From contig JBGSKO010000151.1 in the NCBI GenBank assembly GCA_041741155.1, positions 62,001 to 126,000 of the forward strand: 64,000 nt of DNA, read 5' to 3'. The position numbers and the translations under genes are program-made. The DNA is from M3007 sp041741155 (GTDB lineage Bacteria; Bacteroidota; Bacteroidia; Chitinophagales; Saprospiraceae). Positions 50,557-58,032 of the stretch are shown here, piece by piece (the first letter of the stretch is position 1; every line of letters begins with the position of its first letter). Under the pieces are notes generated by a model, which was not told the origin of the DNA, did not search any database, and saw only the letters and a list, made by a program, of their open reading frames with translations.

Positions 50557-52836
50557 ATGCCCAACTCCCGCATCCTTGGCATCCGCCACCACGGCCCCGG
50601 CTCCGCGCGAAGCCTGTTGGCGGAACTGGAACGGCATCCGCCCGATCTGATCCTGATTGAGGGGCCGCCCGACGCGGAACATCTGCTTCCTCTGGCGGCT
50701 GACCCGCAAATGCAGCCTCCGGTGGCATTGTTGATTTACAACCCCAAGCAACTCCGCCGAGCCTCGTTTTTTCCCTTTGCCGAGTTTTCCCCCGAGTGGC
50801 AGGCTATTCTGTTCGGACTGCAGCGGGGCATCCCGGTGCGGTTCATGGATTTGCCCATGCGGTTGTCTTTTGCCCTGCAACCCGACGCGGAAGGCCCGGT
50901 TCAACTGGCGCTGGAGGTGACTACGGCGACCGACCCCGCTGCCGCCGATCCATTTTCCGAGATTGCCCGCCTGGCCGGATACTCCGACCCGGAGCGCTGG
51001 TGGGAAGCGATGTTTGAGCGGCGAACCCCCGAAACGCAAAACCCGACGCTCGAAACCGGGGAAGCGTCGGTGTTCGAGGTGGTTCTGGAACTGATGCAGG
51101 CATTGCGGGAGTCCAAAATGCAGGGTGGTTTTTCGGAGTCGAAGGAGACGCTGTTGCGCGAGGCATACATGCGCCAAACCATCCGGACGGCTGAAAAAGA
51201 GGGTTTCCAAAACATAGCGGTCGTGTGTGGCGCCTGGCACGCTCCCGTGCTGGCTGATCGGGATACCATCAAGGCTGCGACGGATGCGTCGCTGCTCCGG
51301 GGCCTTAAAAAAGTCAAAACCGAGGCTACCTGGATACCCTGGTCGTTCGACCGTTTGGCCAGCCAGAGCGGTTACGGCGCGGGTGTACTGGCCCCGGCGT
51401 GGTACCGGGAAATCTGGAATTCGGATTCCGAACTTGTCCGCTGGTTCTCGAAAGCCGCCCAGTTGCTGCGCGCACAGGGCATCGAATTGTCCTCGGCGCA
51501 CGTCATTGAGGCCGTACGCCTGGCCGATACGCTGGCCATTCTGCGCAACACGGCGTTACCGGGCATCGAGGAGCTGCGCGAAGCCGCTACCACAGTCTTG
51601 TGTGCGGGCGCCGAAACGGCATACCAGATCATCGAACGGCAGTTGATCATTGGCGATGTGCTGGGAGCTGTGCCCGACGCTGTCCCTGTAGTGCCGCTGA
51701 AGGCAGATTTTGAGGCGCAGGTACGCAGTGCCCGGCTGAAAATCAGCACCGAAGAACAAGCGCTGGCACTGGACTTGCGCGAGGAAGCACACCTGCGAAA
51801 AAGCCAACTCCTGCACCGACTCAAGCACCTGCGTATTCCCTGGGGCAAACCGGCGGAGGTGACCGGGCGCAAAGAAGGCCGTTTTCACGAAAACTGGACG
51901 CTGCAGTGGTTGCCCGACTACGAAATCCGCCTCATGGAGGCGGGTACCTGGGGCAACACCGTGGAAGAAGCCGCGACCCGGCTGGCGCAGCGCCAAACCC
52001 GGGATACGGAGCACCTGCCCGAACTCGTGGGGCTGCTCGATGCCGTGCTCAAGGCCGACCTGCCCGCTGTGCTGCCGCCATTATTGGAAAAACTGCGCAA
52101 TGTAAGTGCGCTGGCGCAGGACACGCTCGCGCTGGCGGAAACCGTACTGCCTCTGGTCGAGATACTGCGCTACGGACACGCCCGACAAATGGACCTCTCG
52201 ATCATCGAGCAATTGCTGGAACAGATCGTGCCCCGGGTTTGCATTCAGTTGCCGGGCGCCACGATCGGCATCAGCGAAGATATGGCGGATGGAGTATTGA
52301 AAAATATCATGGCGGTGCACCGTGCCCTGCACCTGTGGCGGCCGGAGGCGTTCTCCGACCTGTGGCAAGCCGCGCTGGACAGGATCGCCGAACAGGCGGT
52401 GCCGCTTTTGGCTGGATTGGGTACGCGGTTACTGTTTGAGCAACATGCACGCTCGGCCGGCGAAACGGCCGTAATCATGCAGTTTCGGCTTTCACACGCC
52501 CAGCCTACACTGGAGGCTGCTCAATGGTTGGCTGGATTTCTGCACGGCAGCGGGCTTTTACTGCTTCATCAACCGGTACTTTGGCAAATTCTGGCCAATT
52601 GGGTACGCGGGATTCCCGAGCCTGATTTTCCGGAATTGTTGCCCTTGCTGCGGCGTACGTTCAGCAGGTTCTCCGGGCCGGAGCGGGAAAAAATGCTGGA
52701 TCTGGCGCGAAATGGCGGCGTTTTGCCTGGCATGGAGGTTTCCGAAAACCAACACTGGGATGTGGGGCGTGCGGCACTCGTGCAGCCGTTGCTGGAAACC
52801 ATCCTGGGGCTTCGCAGCGTAGAGCAGGCGCAATAA
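50557..52836 (+). CDS. DUF5682-family protein (orphan)
   Basis: The 759-residue cytosolic protein matches DUF5682 (YehM-like). GIRHHGPGSARSLLAELERHPPDLILIEGPPDAE (about 8-41) is the N-terminal signature, followed by PVRFMDLPMRLS and a His in VVCGAWHAPVL. The remaining ~500 residues are helical. In other bacteria, family members sit beside a MoxR-type AAA ATPase, a VWA protein and a SWIM-domain protein, forming a presumed metal-insertion or remodelling module. None of those partners is present on either side here. A strong terminator follows at once. Confidence 0.85.
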   Translation: MPNSRILGIRHHGPGSARSLLAELERHPPDLILIEGPPDAEHLLPLAADPQMQPPVALLIYNPKQLRRASFFPFAEFSPEWQAILFGLQRGIPVRFMDLPMRLSFALQPDAEGPVQLALEVTTATDPAAADPFSEIARLAGYSDPERWWEAMFERRTPETQNPTLETGEASVFEVVLELMQALRESKMQGGFSESKETLLREAYMRQTIRTAEKEGFQNIAVVCGAWHAPVLADRDTIKAATDASLLRGLKKVKTEATWIPWSFDRLASQSGYGAGVLAPAWYREIWNSDSELVRWFSKAAQLLRAQGIELSSAHVIEAVRLADTLAILRNTALPGIEELREAATTVLCAGAETAYQIIERQLIIGDVLGAVPDAVPVVPLKADFEAQVRSARLKISTEEQALALDLREEAHLRKSQLLHRLKHLRIPWGKPAEVTGRKEGRFHENWTLQWLPDYEIRLMEAGTWGNTVEEAATRLAQRQTRDTEHLPELVGLLDAVLKADLPAVLPPLLEKLRNVSALAQDTLALAETVLPLVEILRYGHARQMDLSIIEQLLEQIVPRVCIQLPGATIGISEDMADGVLKNIMAVHRALHLWRPEAFSDLWQAALDRIAEQAVPLLAGLGTRLLFEQHARSAGETAVIMQFRLSHAQPTLEAAQWLAGFLHGSGLLLLHQPVLWQILANWVRGIPEPDFPELLPLLRRTFSRFSGPEREKMLDLARNGGVLPGMEVSENQHWDVGRAALVQPLLETILGLRSVEQAQ

Positions 52837-52881
52837 AAAAGCCCCCGTCCGAGAGCCGCATTGCCGGACGGGGGCTTTTTT
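52835..52881. terminator. Perfect bidirectional terminator after the DUF5682 gene
   Basis: A 17-bp perfect stem (AAAAAAGCCCCCGTCCG with its complement) has a 13-nt loop. The A and T runs at its base serve both directions, so it can end the DUF5682 gene and the convergent gene at 52901. The left arm begins inside the TAA of DUF5682. Confidence 0.93.
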
Positions 52882-52900
52882 CAATCAAAAAGATCGGTAT

Positions 52901-53578
52901 TTATCGTGCATTAGCAAGCATCGTGTCGGAAGTGCGGGTGTAATTGTATGCCCAGTACACTTGTTCGACAGCGTTGCCAATGGTGAGTGCAATGGTCAGG
53001 CGGCCGGCAGGGGTCAGGCCAACAACCGTGTTGCCATCGTTGGCATTGGCACGGTATTCTTTGGACCAGTTGACCTGGTAGGCTTGCACGTCCGCTTTGA
53101 GGTTTTCATCAATGACGGCTTCCGTGATCGTTTCGGCGTTGGCGCCGGCCACAAAGTGGGTAGCGAGGTGGTTGCCGGCTTTGTCAAAAACACTGATGTG
53201 GTAGCTCTTCAGGTTTTTGGTGCGTGCGCGACCGGTATTGTACAGTACGGCGTAGTATTCTGTTGTTTCAAAAGCGGCCACGGCCTCCGGATAAACCGGC
53301 ATACGATTGTGGCGGGCGCTTTCTTCCAGCATCGGAAGGAAATGGTAGTATTCCCAGGTAAGGCGCTGACCCACCGGAGCGGTCGTGCGCTTTTCCATTT
53401 GAGCCTGGAGGTCTTCCGCGCGAAAGGCGTAAGGCAGGCCGGCTTTTGGAAACTGCGCCAAAAAATCCTGGAACGTAGGTTCGGAGCCGTTGTCGTTGTT
53501 GTTCACGTTGTTGGTCGTAGTAGCAGTGAGGCTAACCAAGGTGAAGAAAAAGACCGGGATTAAGAAGATTGATTTCAT
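52901..53578 (-). CDS. Hypothetical secreted protein
   Basis: The 225-residue protein has a signal peptide (IFLIPVFFFTLVSLTATTT) followed by an Asn-rich spacer. The mature region has YYHFLPMLEESARHNRMPVYPEAVAAF and DKAGNHLATHFVAGANAETITEAVIDENLKADV, then a strand-rich end. No family is recognised. It stands alone, ended by the shared terminator. Confidence 0.65.
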   Translation of the reverse strand: MKSIFLIPVFFFTLVSLTATTTNNVNNNDNGSEPTFQDFLAQFPKAGLPYAFRAEDLQAQMEKRTTAPVGQRLTWEYYHFLPMLEESARHNRMPVYPEAVAAFETTEYYAVLYNTGRARTKNLKSYHISVFDKAGNHLATHFVAGANAETITEAVIDENLKADVQAYQVNWSKEYRANANDGNTVVGLTPAGRLTIALTIGNAVEQVYWAYNYTRTSDTMLANAR

Positions 53579-53679
53579 CGTAAAAAAATCGGTTTGGATT
53601 AGATTGTGAAAGTTGAGGCGGCTACTTTCTTGTAACGGCTTGGCTGGCCGAGAATGTTTGCCGTCTGGATTAAAAAAAA

Positions 53680-53708
53680 ACCTGCAAGCGAATTACTCGC
53701 ATGCAGGT
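53680..53708 (-). terminator. Terminator after the ATP-grasp gene
   Basis: ACCTGCAAGCGA and its near-complement (one mismatch) enclose a short loop; on the minus strand a T-run follows. It lies 34 nt after the ATP-grasp stop. Confidence 0.75.
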
Positions 53709-53741
53709 CTTTTTCCAAACGGTATGCCAAAAGAGGCTTGA

Positions 53742-54770
53742 CTATGCCTTTTTAACGCTCGAAGCCTTGCCGGAAGCCTTTTTTACCGCCGGCGGGGTAG
53801 AGCCTTTCGCAGGATTGACGGGTAGCTGACCATTTGCTGCGCCGCTCACATAGCTGCCCCAGGTCAGGTTATTGGCTCCATCCTTGTGCGCCAGCGCTTT
53901 TTCGATGGCCATATTCGCGGCGGTCTCTACGACCCACTCGAAATTTTCCTCGCCAACCGAGTTTACATCGGCATCGGGTGCGGGGTTGCAGAAGTCAATA
54001 GCGTATGGAATACCGTCGCGTATGGCAAATTCCACGGTGTTGAAATCGTAGCCTAAGGCGTGATTGATGCGCAGCACATAGTCGTGCATTTCGTCGCGCT
54101 GAGCCTTGGAAACTTTGTGGTCGGCTACATAGCGGAGGTGGTGCGGGTTGCGCGGTTCGTAGTCCATGATGCGCACATGCTTGCCGCCGAGGCAATAGCA
54201 CCGGAAGTAAGCGTCGAACTCAATCGCTTCCTGCAGGAGCATGACCAGATCGCCGGTTTCGTTGTAGGCGGCGAAGAACTCATCGAAGTTGTGCACTTTG
54301 TACACGTTTTTCCAGCCGCCGCCGGAGTGCGGCTTCATGAAAAGCGGGAAACCGCCCAGGTATTCGAGCATTCGCTCCCATTCGAGCGGGAATTTCAGGT
54401 TGCGGAAACTCTGACCGCTGGTGTCGGGGGGCATTTCCTTCGAAGGCAGCAGGACCGTGCGGGGCACCGGCATACCGATCTTGGTGGAGAGGCAGTTGTT
54501 GAAAAACTTCTCGTCGGCGCTCCACCAAAAGGGGTTGTTGAGCACTGCCGTGCCATTGAGGGCGGCATTTTTCAGGTAGGCCCGGTAAAAGGGAACGTCC
54601 TGACTGATGCGGTCAATCATCACCGCATAAGGCGTGGGATTGCCTTGCATCAGTTCGTCCACCAGGGTCGGCTCAGCGTGTACCCCTTTGACATTTTTGG
54701 CATTGACGCGGGCGACGAAAGCCTCCGGGAAAGTAGTTTCCTTGCCGTGTAAAATTCCGATTTTTTTCAT
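53742..54770 (-). CDS. ATP-grasp-family ligase (RimK/D-Ala-D-Ala-ligase-like)
   Basis: The 342-residue protein begins MKKIGILHGKETTFPEAFVA. ATP-grasp features are seen in the middle: GGFPLFMKPHSGGGWKNVYKV (Lys and Gly-rich loop), LLQEAIEFDAYFRCYCLGGKHVRIMDY, and the metal-binding YDFNTVEFAIRDGIPYAIDFCNPAPDADV. It probably joins a carboxylate to an amine or amino acid in the cytosol; the substrates are unknown. The last ~35 residues are a Lys/Ala/Ser/Pro-rich tail. The start at 54770 is chosen over one 57 nt upstream because the first beta-strand begins there. Confidence 0.85.
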   Translation of the reverse strand: MKKIGILHGKETTFPEAFVARVNAKNVKGVHAEPTLVDELMQGNPTPYAVMIDRISQDVPFYRAYLKNAALNGTAVLNNPFWWSADEKFFNNCLSTKIGMPVPRTVLLPSKEMPPDTSGQSFRNLKFPLEWERMLEYLGGFPLFMKPHSGGGWKNVYKVHNFDEFFAAYNETGDLVMLLQEAIEFDAYFRCYCLGGKHVRIMDYEPRNPHHLRYVADHKVSKAQRDEMHDYVLRINHALGYDFNTVEFAIRDGIPYAIDFCNPAPDADVNSVGEENFEWVVETAANMAIEKALAHKDGANNLTWGSYVSGAANGQLPVNPAKGSTPPAVKKASGKASSVKKA

Positions 54771-54863
54771 TCGTCCTGTTTTAGTTAAAAATTCCAAAGT
54801 AAAAGCAAGCGACAAAACTACTTTCAAAAAGCATTTCCGTGCATACCGTTTTTAGAGCGTGTT

Positions 54864-55364
54864 TTAATTGTCAATAAAAGGCGCGATTTCAGCCTTCTCC
54901 GGGCGAGGGGGCACTTTCACTGTCTTGTTGATGGTCTTCAATTTTACTTCTTGCCGTTCGTATTTGGCCCACAGCGAAATTTGAAAATCGCCGGTACGCG
55001 CGTAGGTGTATTTCAGGGTACCGTTCTGGAATGCCTGCCGGGGACTTCCGTCGCCGGGGTCCAGCTCATAGGTGGCTCCCTGTGAAAAGTTGGTCATCCG
55101 GAAAACAAAGGGTTGGCCGACCTCGGGATACTCCTCGTCGCGTATGACCAAATCGCCCGTGACCGCTTGAATAGGCGCCGAGAGTTTGCCGGGATCCATG
55201 TTTTTTTGTGCGCCGGACTGCACCATTGAGCGCTCATCGGAGCGGGATGTCGGGGTTTTGCGCGCAAACTGTAAAATCAACAGCCCGACCGCTCCCACAA
55301 TGGCAATAATAGCAAGCAATATGATCTCGCGCTTCTGCCCCAGGGGCTGGCTCGTTTTCTCCAT
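54864..55364 (-). CDS. Membrane-anchored protein with a PKD-like domain
   Basis: The 166-residue protein has a short cytoplasmic start, a TM helix at about 15-34 (ILLAIIAIVGAVGLLILQF) and a periplasmic PKD-like domain: TYELDPGDGSPRQAFQNGTLKYTYARTGDFQISLWAKY. The function is unknown. A canonical promoter (55400-55430) lies 36 nt before the chosen ATG, which supports the start. It is upstream of the ATP-grasp gene with a 93-nt gap. Confidence 0.72.
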   Translation of the reverse strand: MEKTSQPLGQKREIILLAIIAIVGAVGLLILQFARKTPTSRSDERSMVQSGAQKNMDPGKLSAPIQAVTGDLVIRDEEYPEVGQPFVFRMTNFSQGATYELDPGDGSPRQAFQNGTLKYTYARTGDFQISLWAKYERQEVKLKTINKTVKVPPRPEKAEIAPFIDN

Positions 55365-55399
55365 TTGTACAAATTGTGTTTGGTAAATAAAACTTTCTG

Positions 55400-55430
55400 C
55401 AAAAGTACGCCCAACTCGGGCGAACGGCAA
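55400..55430 (-). promoter_or_regulatory. Canonical Bacteroidota promoter before the PKD-like gene
   Basis: On the minus strand TTG (55428-55430) is followed after 20 nt by TACTTTTG (55407-55400). This is an exact TTG-N20-TAnnTTTG match with the transcription start expected near 55393. Confidence 0.75.
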
Positions 55431-55433
55431 AAC

Positions 55434-55541
55434 GGGTTGAGAAAGAGATAGGTTTATGGGGTTGAGATAGGTTGAGCACGCTGTCTCGTCCTAAATTAAC
55501 GGTACAGGTTTAGAGATTCTGCTTTCAACCCCCTCAACCGT
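55434..55541. repeat. GTTGAG / CTCAAC short-word arrays flanking the spacer
   Basis: Three GTTGAG copies (about 55435-55475) and a CAACCCCCTCAACC stretch (55526-55541) occur in opposite sense within the spacer between the PKD-like and radical SAM genes. Confidence 0.6.
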
Positions 55542-55543
55542 TC

Positions 55544-55551
55544 TACCTTTG
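55544..55551 (+). promoter_or_regulatory. -7 element before the radical SAM gene
   Basis: TACCTTTG, exact TAnnTTTG, ends 17 nt before the ATG at 55569. A CTTTC at about -33 is a weak -33 box. Confidence 0.5.
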
Positions 55552-55568
55552 CCCGACGGATTATCCTG

Positions 55569-56591
55569 ATGAAATTACACTGGAACGACTGCCTGAATTT
55601 TGCCCGAAAACTGACGCTGCGCCGGGGGTGTAACGTAGCCAAAGTACTGGCCTCCTACTACCTTACCCGCTGGACGCGCAAACCCATCCAATGGGGCCTG
55701 CCGATCATGCTCAGTGTGGAACCTACCACCGCCTGCAACCTCCGCTGCCCGGAGTGCCCGTCCGGCCTGCGGGCATTCACCCGAAATACCGGCAACCTGA
55801 AGACCGACTTTTTTCGGCAATTGGTGGACGACCTGCACCGCGACCTGTTCTACCTCTATTTTTACTTTCAGGGCGAACCGTACATCAACCCGCATTTCCT
55901 GGAGATGGTGCGCTACGCCCACGAACGCGGCCTGTTTACCGTGACCAGCACCAACGGCCATTTTCTGGACGATGAAAACGCCCGCCGCACAGTTGAATCC
56001 GGACTGGACCGCCTGATTATTTCGGTAGATGGAACCACACAGGAAACGTACGAGCAGTACCGCATCGGCGGCAACCTCGAACAGGTGCTGCAAGGCGCCC
56101 GAAACGTGGTAGCCTGGAAACGCCGATTGCGTACCCGCCACCCGCATATCATCTTCCAGTTTCTGGTCGTGCGGCCCAACGAACACCAGATAGAAGACCT
56201 TCAGCGCCTGGCACGCGAAATAGGCGCCGACGAGGTGAAACTGAAAACGGCTCAGGTGTACGACTACCAAAACGGCAATCCACTGATTCCGCTGCAGGAA
56301 CGCTATGCCCGCTATGCCCGGCAACCCGACGGATCCTGGGCGCCACGGCATGCCCTGCACAACCACTGCTGGAAACTCTGGCACGCCTGTGTAGTTACCT
56401 GGGATGGATTAGTGGTGCCCTGCTGTTTCGACAAGGATGCCATGCACCGCCTCGGCGACCTGAAATCCGCGCCGTTCCGCACCATCTGGCAAAATGAATC
56501 CTACCAGTCCTTCCGTCGCAGCATTCTCAAAAGCCGCAGCGAAATTGACATTTGCACCAATTGTACCGAAGGCTGCAAGGTGTGGGCGTGA
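55569..56591 (+). CDS. Radical SAM/SPASM-domain protein
   Basis: The 340-residue enzyme has the 4Fe-4S motif CNLRCPEC at 56-63 (Cys56, Cys60, Cys63) in VEPTTACNLRCPECPSG, then FYFQGEPYINPHFLEMV and LIISVDGTTQETYEQYRIGG. The C-terminal SPASM region is rich in Cys: HNHCWKLWHACVVTWDGLVVPCCFD and DICTNCTEGCKVW, which would bind one or two extra clusters. SPASM enzymes often modify peptides or make cofactors; no precursor peptide is visible beside it, so the substrate is open. The -7 box is 17 nt before the ATG. Confidence 0.9.
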   Translation: MKLHWNDCLNFARKLTLRRGCNVAKVLASYYLTRWTRKPIQWGLPIMLSVEPTTACNLRCPECPSGLRAFTRNTGNLKTDFFRQLVDDLHRDLFYLYFYFQGEPYINPHFLEMVRYAHERGLFTVTSTNGHFLDDENARRTVESGLDRLIISVDGTTQETYEQYRIGGNLEQVLQGARNVVAWKRRLRTRHPHIIFQFLVVRPNEHQIEDLQRLAREIGADEVKLKTAQVYDYQNGNPLIPLQERYARYARQPDGSWAPRHALHNHCWKLWHACVVTWDGLVVPCCFDKDAMHRLGDLKSAPFRTIWQNESYQSFRRSILKSRSEIDICTNCTEGCKVWA

Positions 56592-56635
56592 GACCACACT
56601 ACCGGACCATTTCGGGCACAACCCCGTCCGGGTTT

Positions 56636-57016
56636 CTACGATTTGGAATGGCGATGCCCATTGAAGACACGGGCAAAGAAGAACCAGCCGAGCATGGCGC
56701 CAAAGGTGTTGGCCAGCATGTCGTCGTACTCGAAGTGGCGGTTGGGAAAAAATTTAAACTGTACGTATTCCATTAGTACACCGAAAAGTGCAGCAAAAAA
56801 GACCGCCGACAAAGCGTGCAGGAGGTGTATTTGCTGGGGGTGCCGCCACCGGGAAAATCCCCAGAGGATGAGCCACGTCAGCAGCAAATACGCCGCCGCG
56901 TGCGCCAGTTTATCCGTTTGAAACAGGTTGAACGTCGGCATCGAAACACCGCCCTTGGTGGAAAGAAAGGTGATCAGAAGCAGCCAGAGGATTGCCGGGA
57001 AAAATGCTTTTACCAT
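56636..57016 (-). CDS. VanZ-family membrane protein
   Basis: The 126-residue protein has four TM helices with the VanZ pattern: ILWLLLITFLSTKGG, DKLAHAAAYLLLTWLILWGFS, LHALSAVFFAALFGVLMEYVQFKFF and FEYDDMLANTFGAMLGWFFF. The MEYVQ and DxxxNxxG segments are typical. The role is unknown beyond a weak link to glycopeptide resistance in one member. The ATG at 57016 removes 27 unlikely residues from the longer frame. Confidence 0.85.
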   Translation of the reverse strand: MVKAFFPAILWLLLITFLSTKGGVSMPTFNLFQTDKLAHAAAYLLLTWLILWGFSRWRHPQQIHLLHALSAVFFAALFGVLMEYVQFKFFPNRHFEYDDMLANTFGAMLGWFFFARVFNGHRHSKS

Positions 57017-57119
57017 AGTGTAAAAAAGGGATGGGGAAGGAAAACGAACGAACGCGGTGCAAGGTCGGCCTATTTTTACCCGTCGCGTAATTCCCACCCA
57101 AAACTCAAAACCCGAAACT

Positions 57120-57127
57120 TACCTTTG
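57120..57127 (+). promoter_or_regulatory. -7 element directly before a start codon
   Basis: TACCTTTG (exact TAnnTTTG) is followed by CCGCC and the ATG at 57133. Transcription would begin at or near the start codon, giving a leaderless mRNA. Confidence 0.5.
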
Positions 57128-57132
57128 CCGCC

Positions 57133-57501
57133 ATGCGAGCAATCTATTGGGCTTTTTATTTTTTTGCCGGAATAGCTGTTTTGGTTCTTTCTGGTTGTAA
57201 CGGCGCTACCGATGCAGCGCAAAACCGCTTTGAAACCATCGCCTCGGCGTACTGCGAGTGTACGGCCCAACTAGTGGTCATCAACAAAGAAGCCGACGCT
57301 GCCGACCGCGACGATCTTGGCGCGTATTTTCAAAAAATGCAAACCGAGTACTACAAGGTAAAAGATTGCACGGCCACGATCATTGGGCAATTCGGGCATT
57401 TGAACCCGGCAGAACTCGACTCGGTCAATATGTTTCTAAAAACAAAATGCCCCGACCTGGCCGATAAACGCGAACAACTACAAGAACTCCTCGGAGAATA
57501 A
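57133..57501 (+). CDS. Hypothetical lipoprotein
   Basis: The 122-residue protein has a lipoprotein signal (FAGIAVLVLSGC). The mature part is helical with conserved-looking Cys residues: YCECTAQLVVINKEADAADRDDLGAYFQKMQTEYYKVKDCTATIIG. Three Cys in CEC and KDC could form a disulfide. No family is recognised. It lies 6 nt before folB and is probably in the same operon; its promoter box is right at its ATG. Confidence 0.7.
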   Translation: MRAIYWAFYFFAGIAVLVLSGCNGATDAAQNRFETIASAYCECTAQLVVINKEADAADRDDLGAYFQKMQTEYYKVKDCTATIIGQFGHLNPAELDSVNMFLKTKCPDLADKREQLQELLGE

Positions 57502-57507
57502 GCAAAC

Positions 57508-58023
57508 ATGGCCATCATCGCACTCGAAGGAATGAAATTCTACGCCTACCACGGCGTGTACGAAGCCGAACAGAAAATCGGTACGGAATACATGGTGGAC
57601 GTGTACGTCCAAACCGTCATCGCCGCCGCTGCCGCAAGCGACAAAGTGGAGGCGACCGTCAATTACGAGTCGGTATTTCAGATTTGCAAAATGGAAATGA
57701 GCAGGCCCCGCCAACTGATTGAAACAGTGGTGAACGGGATTTTCCAGCGCATGAAAAAGCAGTTTCCCGGCATGATGGCCCTGAAGGTGCGCGTGCGCAA
57801 ACTGAATCCGCCGCTCGGTGGCCAGGTTGCCGCCGCCTGGGTGGAGGAAGACCAGATGTTTATGCAGCAATGCCCGCGTTGTTCCCGCAGTTTTATCAAT
57901 TACAACCCCGGCGACTGTTGGGAACGCTTCCCAAACCTGCACCCGGCCACCAAAGAAACGCTGAACCGCCAGTTCGGCGGCAAGTGCCTGTGCGACGATT
58001 GCCTGAAATTTTACGCAGGGTAG
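57508..58023 (+). CDS. folB: Dihydroneopterin aldolase fused to a Cys-rich CWC domain
   Basis: The first ~118 residues are FolB: IALEGMKFYAYHGVYEAEQKIG (4-25), VNYESVFQICKMEMSRPRQLIETVVNGIF and VRVRKLNPPLGG. FolB turns dihydroneopterin into hydroxymethyl-dihydropterin in folate synthesis and normally ends near residue 120. Here a further ~50 residues carry a zinc-like module: CPRCSRSFINYNPGDCWERF and CLCDDCLKFY, matching the Cys-rich CWC type. FolB usually forms an octamer, so the extra domain would be displayed around it; its role is unknown. folC lies elsewhere in the window (11703-13034). Confidence 0.88.
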   Translation: MAIIALEGMKFYAYHGVYEAEQKIGTEYMVDVYVQTVIAAAAASDKVEATVNYESVFQICKMEMSRPRQLIETVVNGIFQRMKKQFPGMMALKVRVRKLNPPLGGQVAAAWVEEDQMFMQQCPRCSRSFINYNPGDCWERFPNLHPATKETLNRQFGGKCLCDDCLKFYAG

Positions 58024-58032
58024 GTTTCTGCG

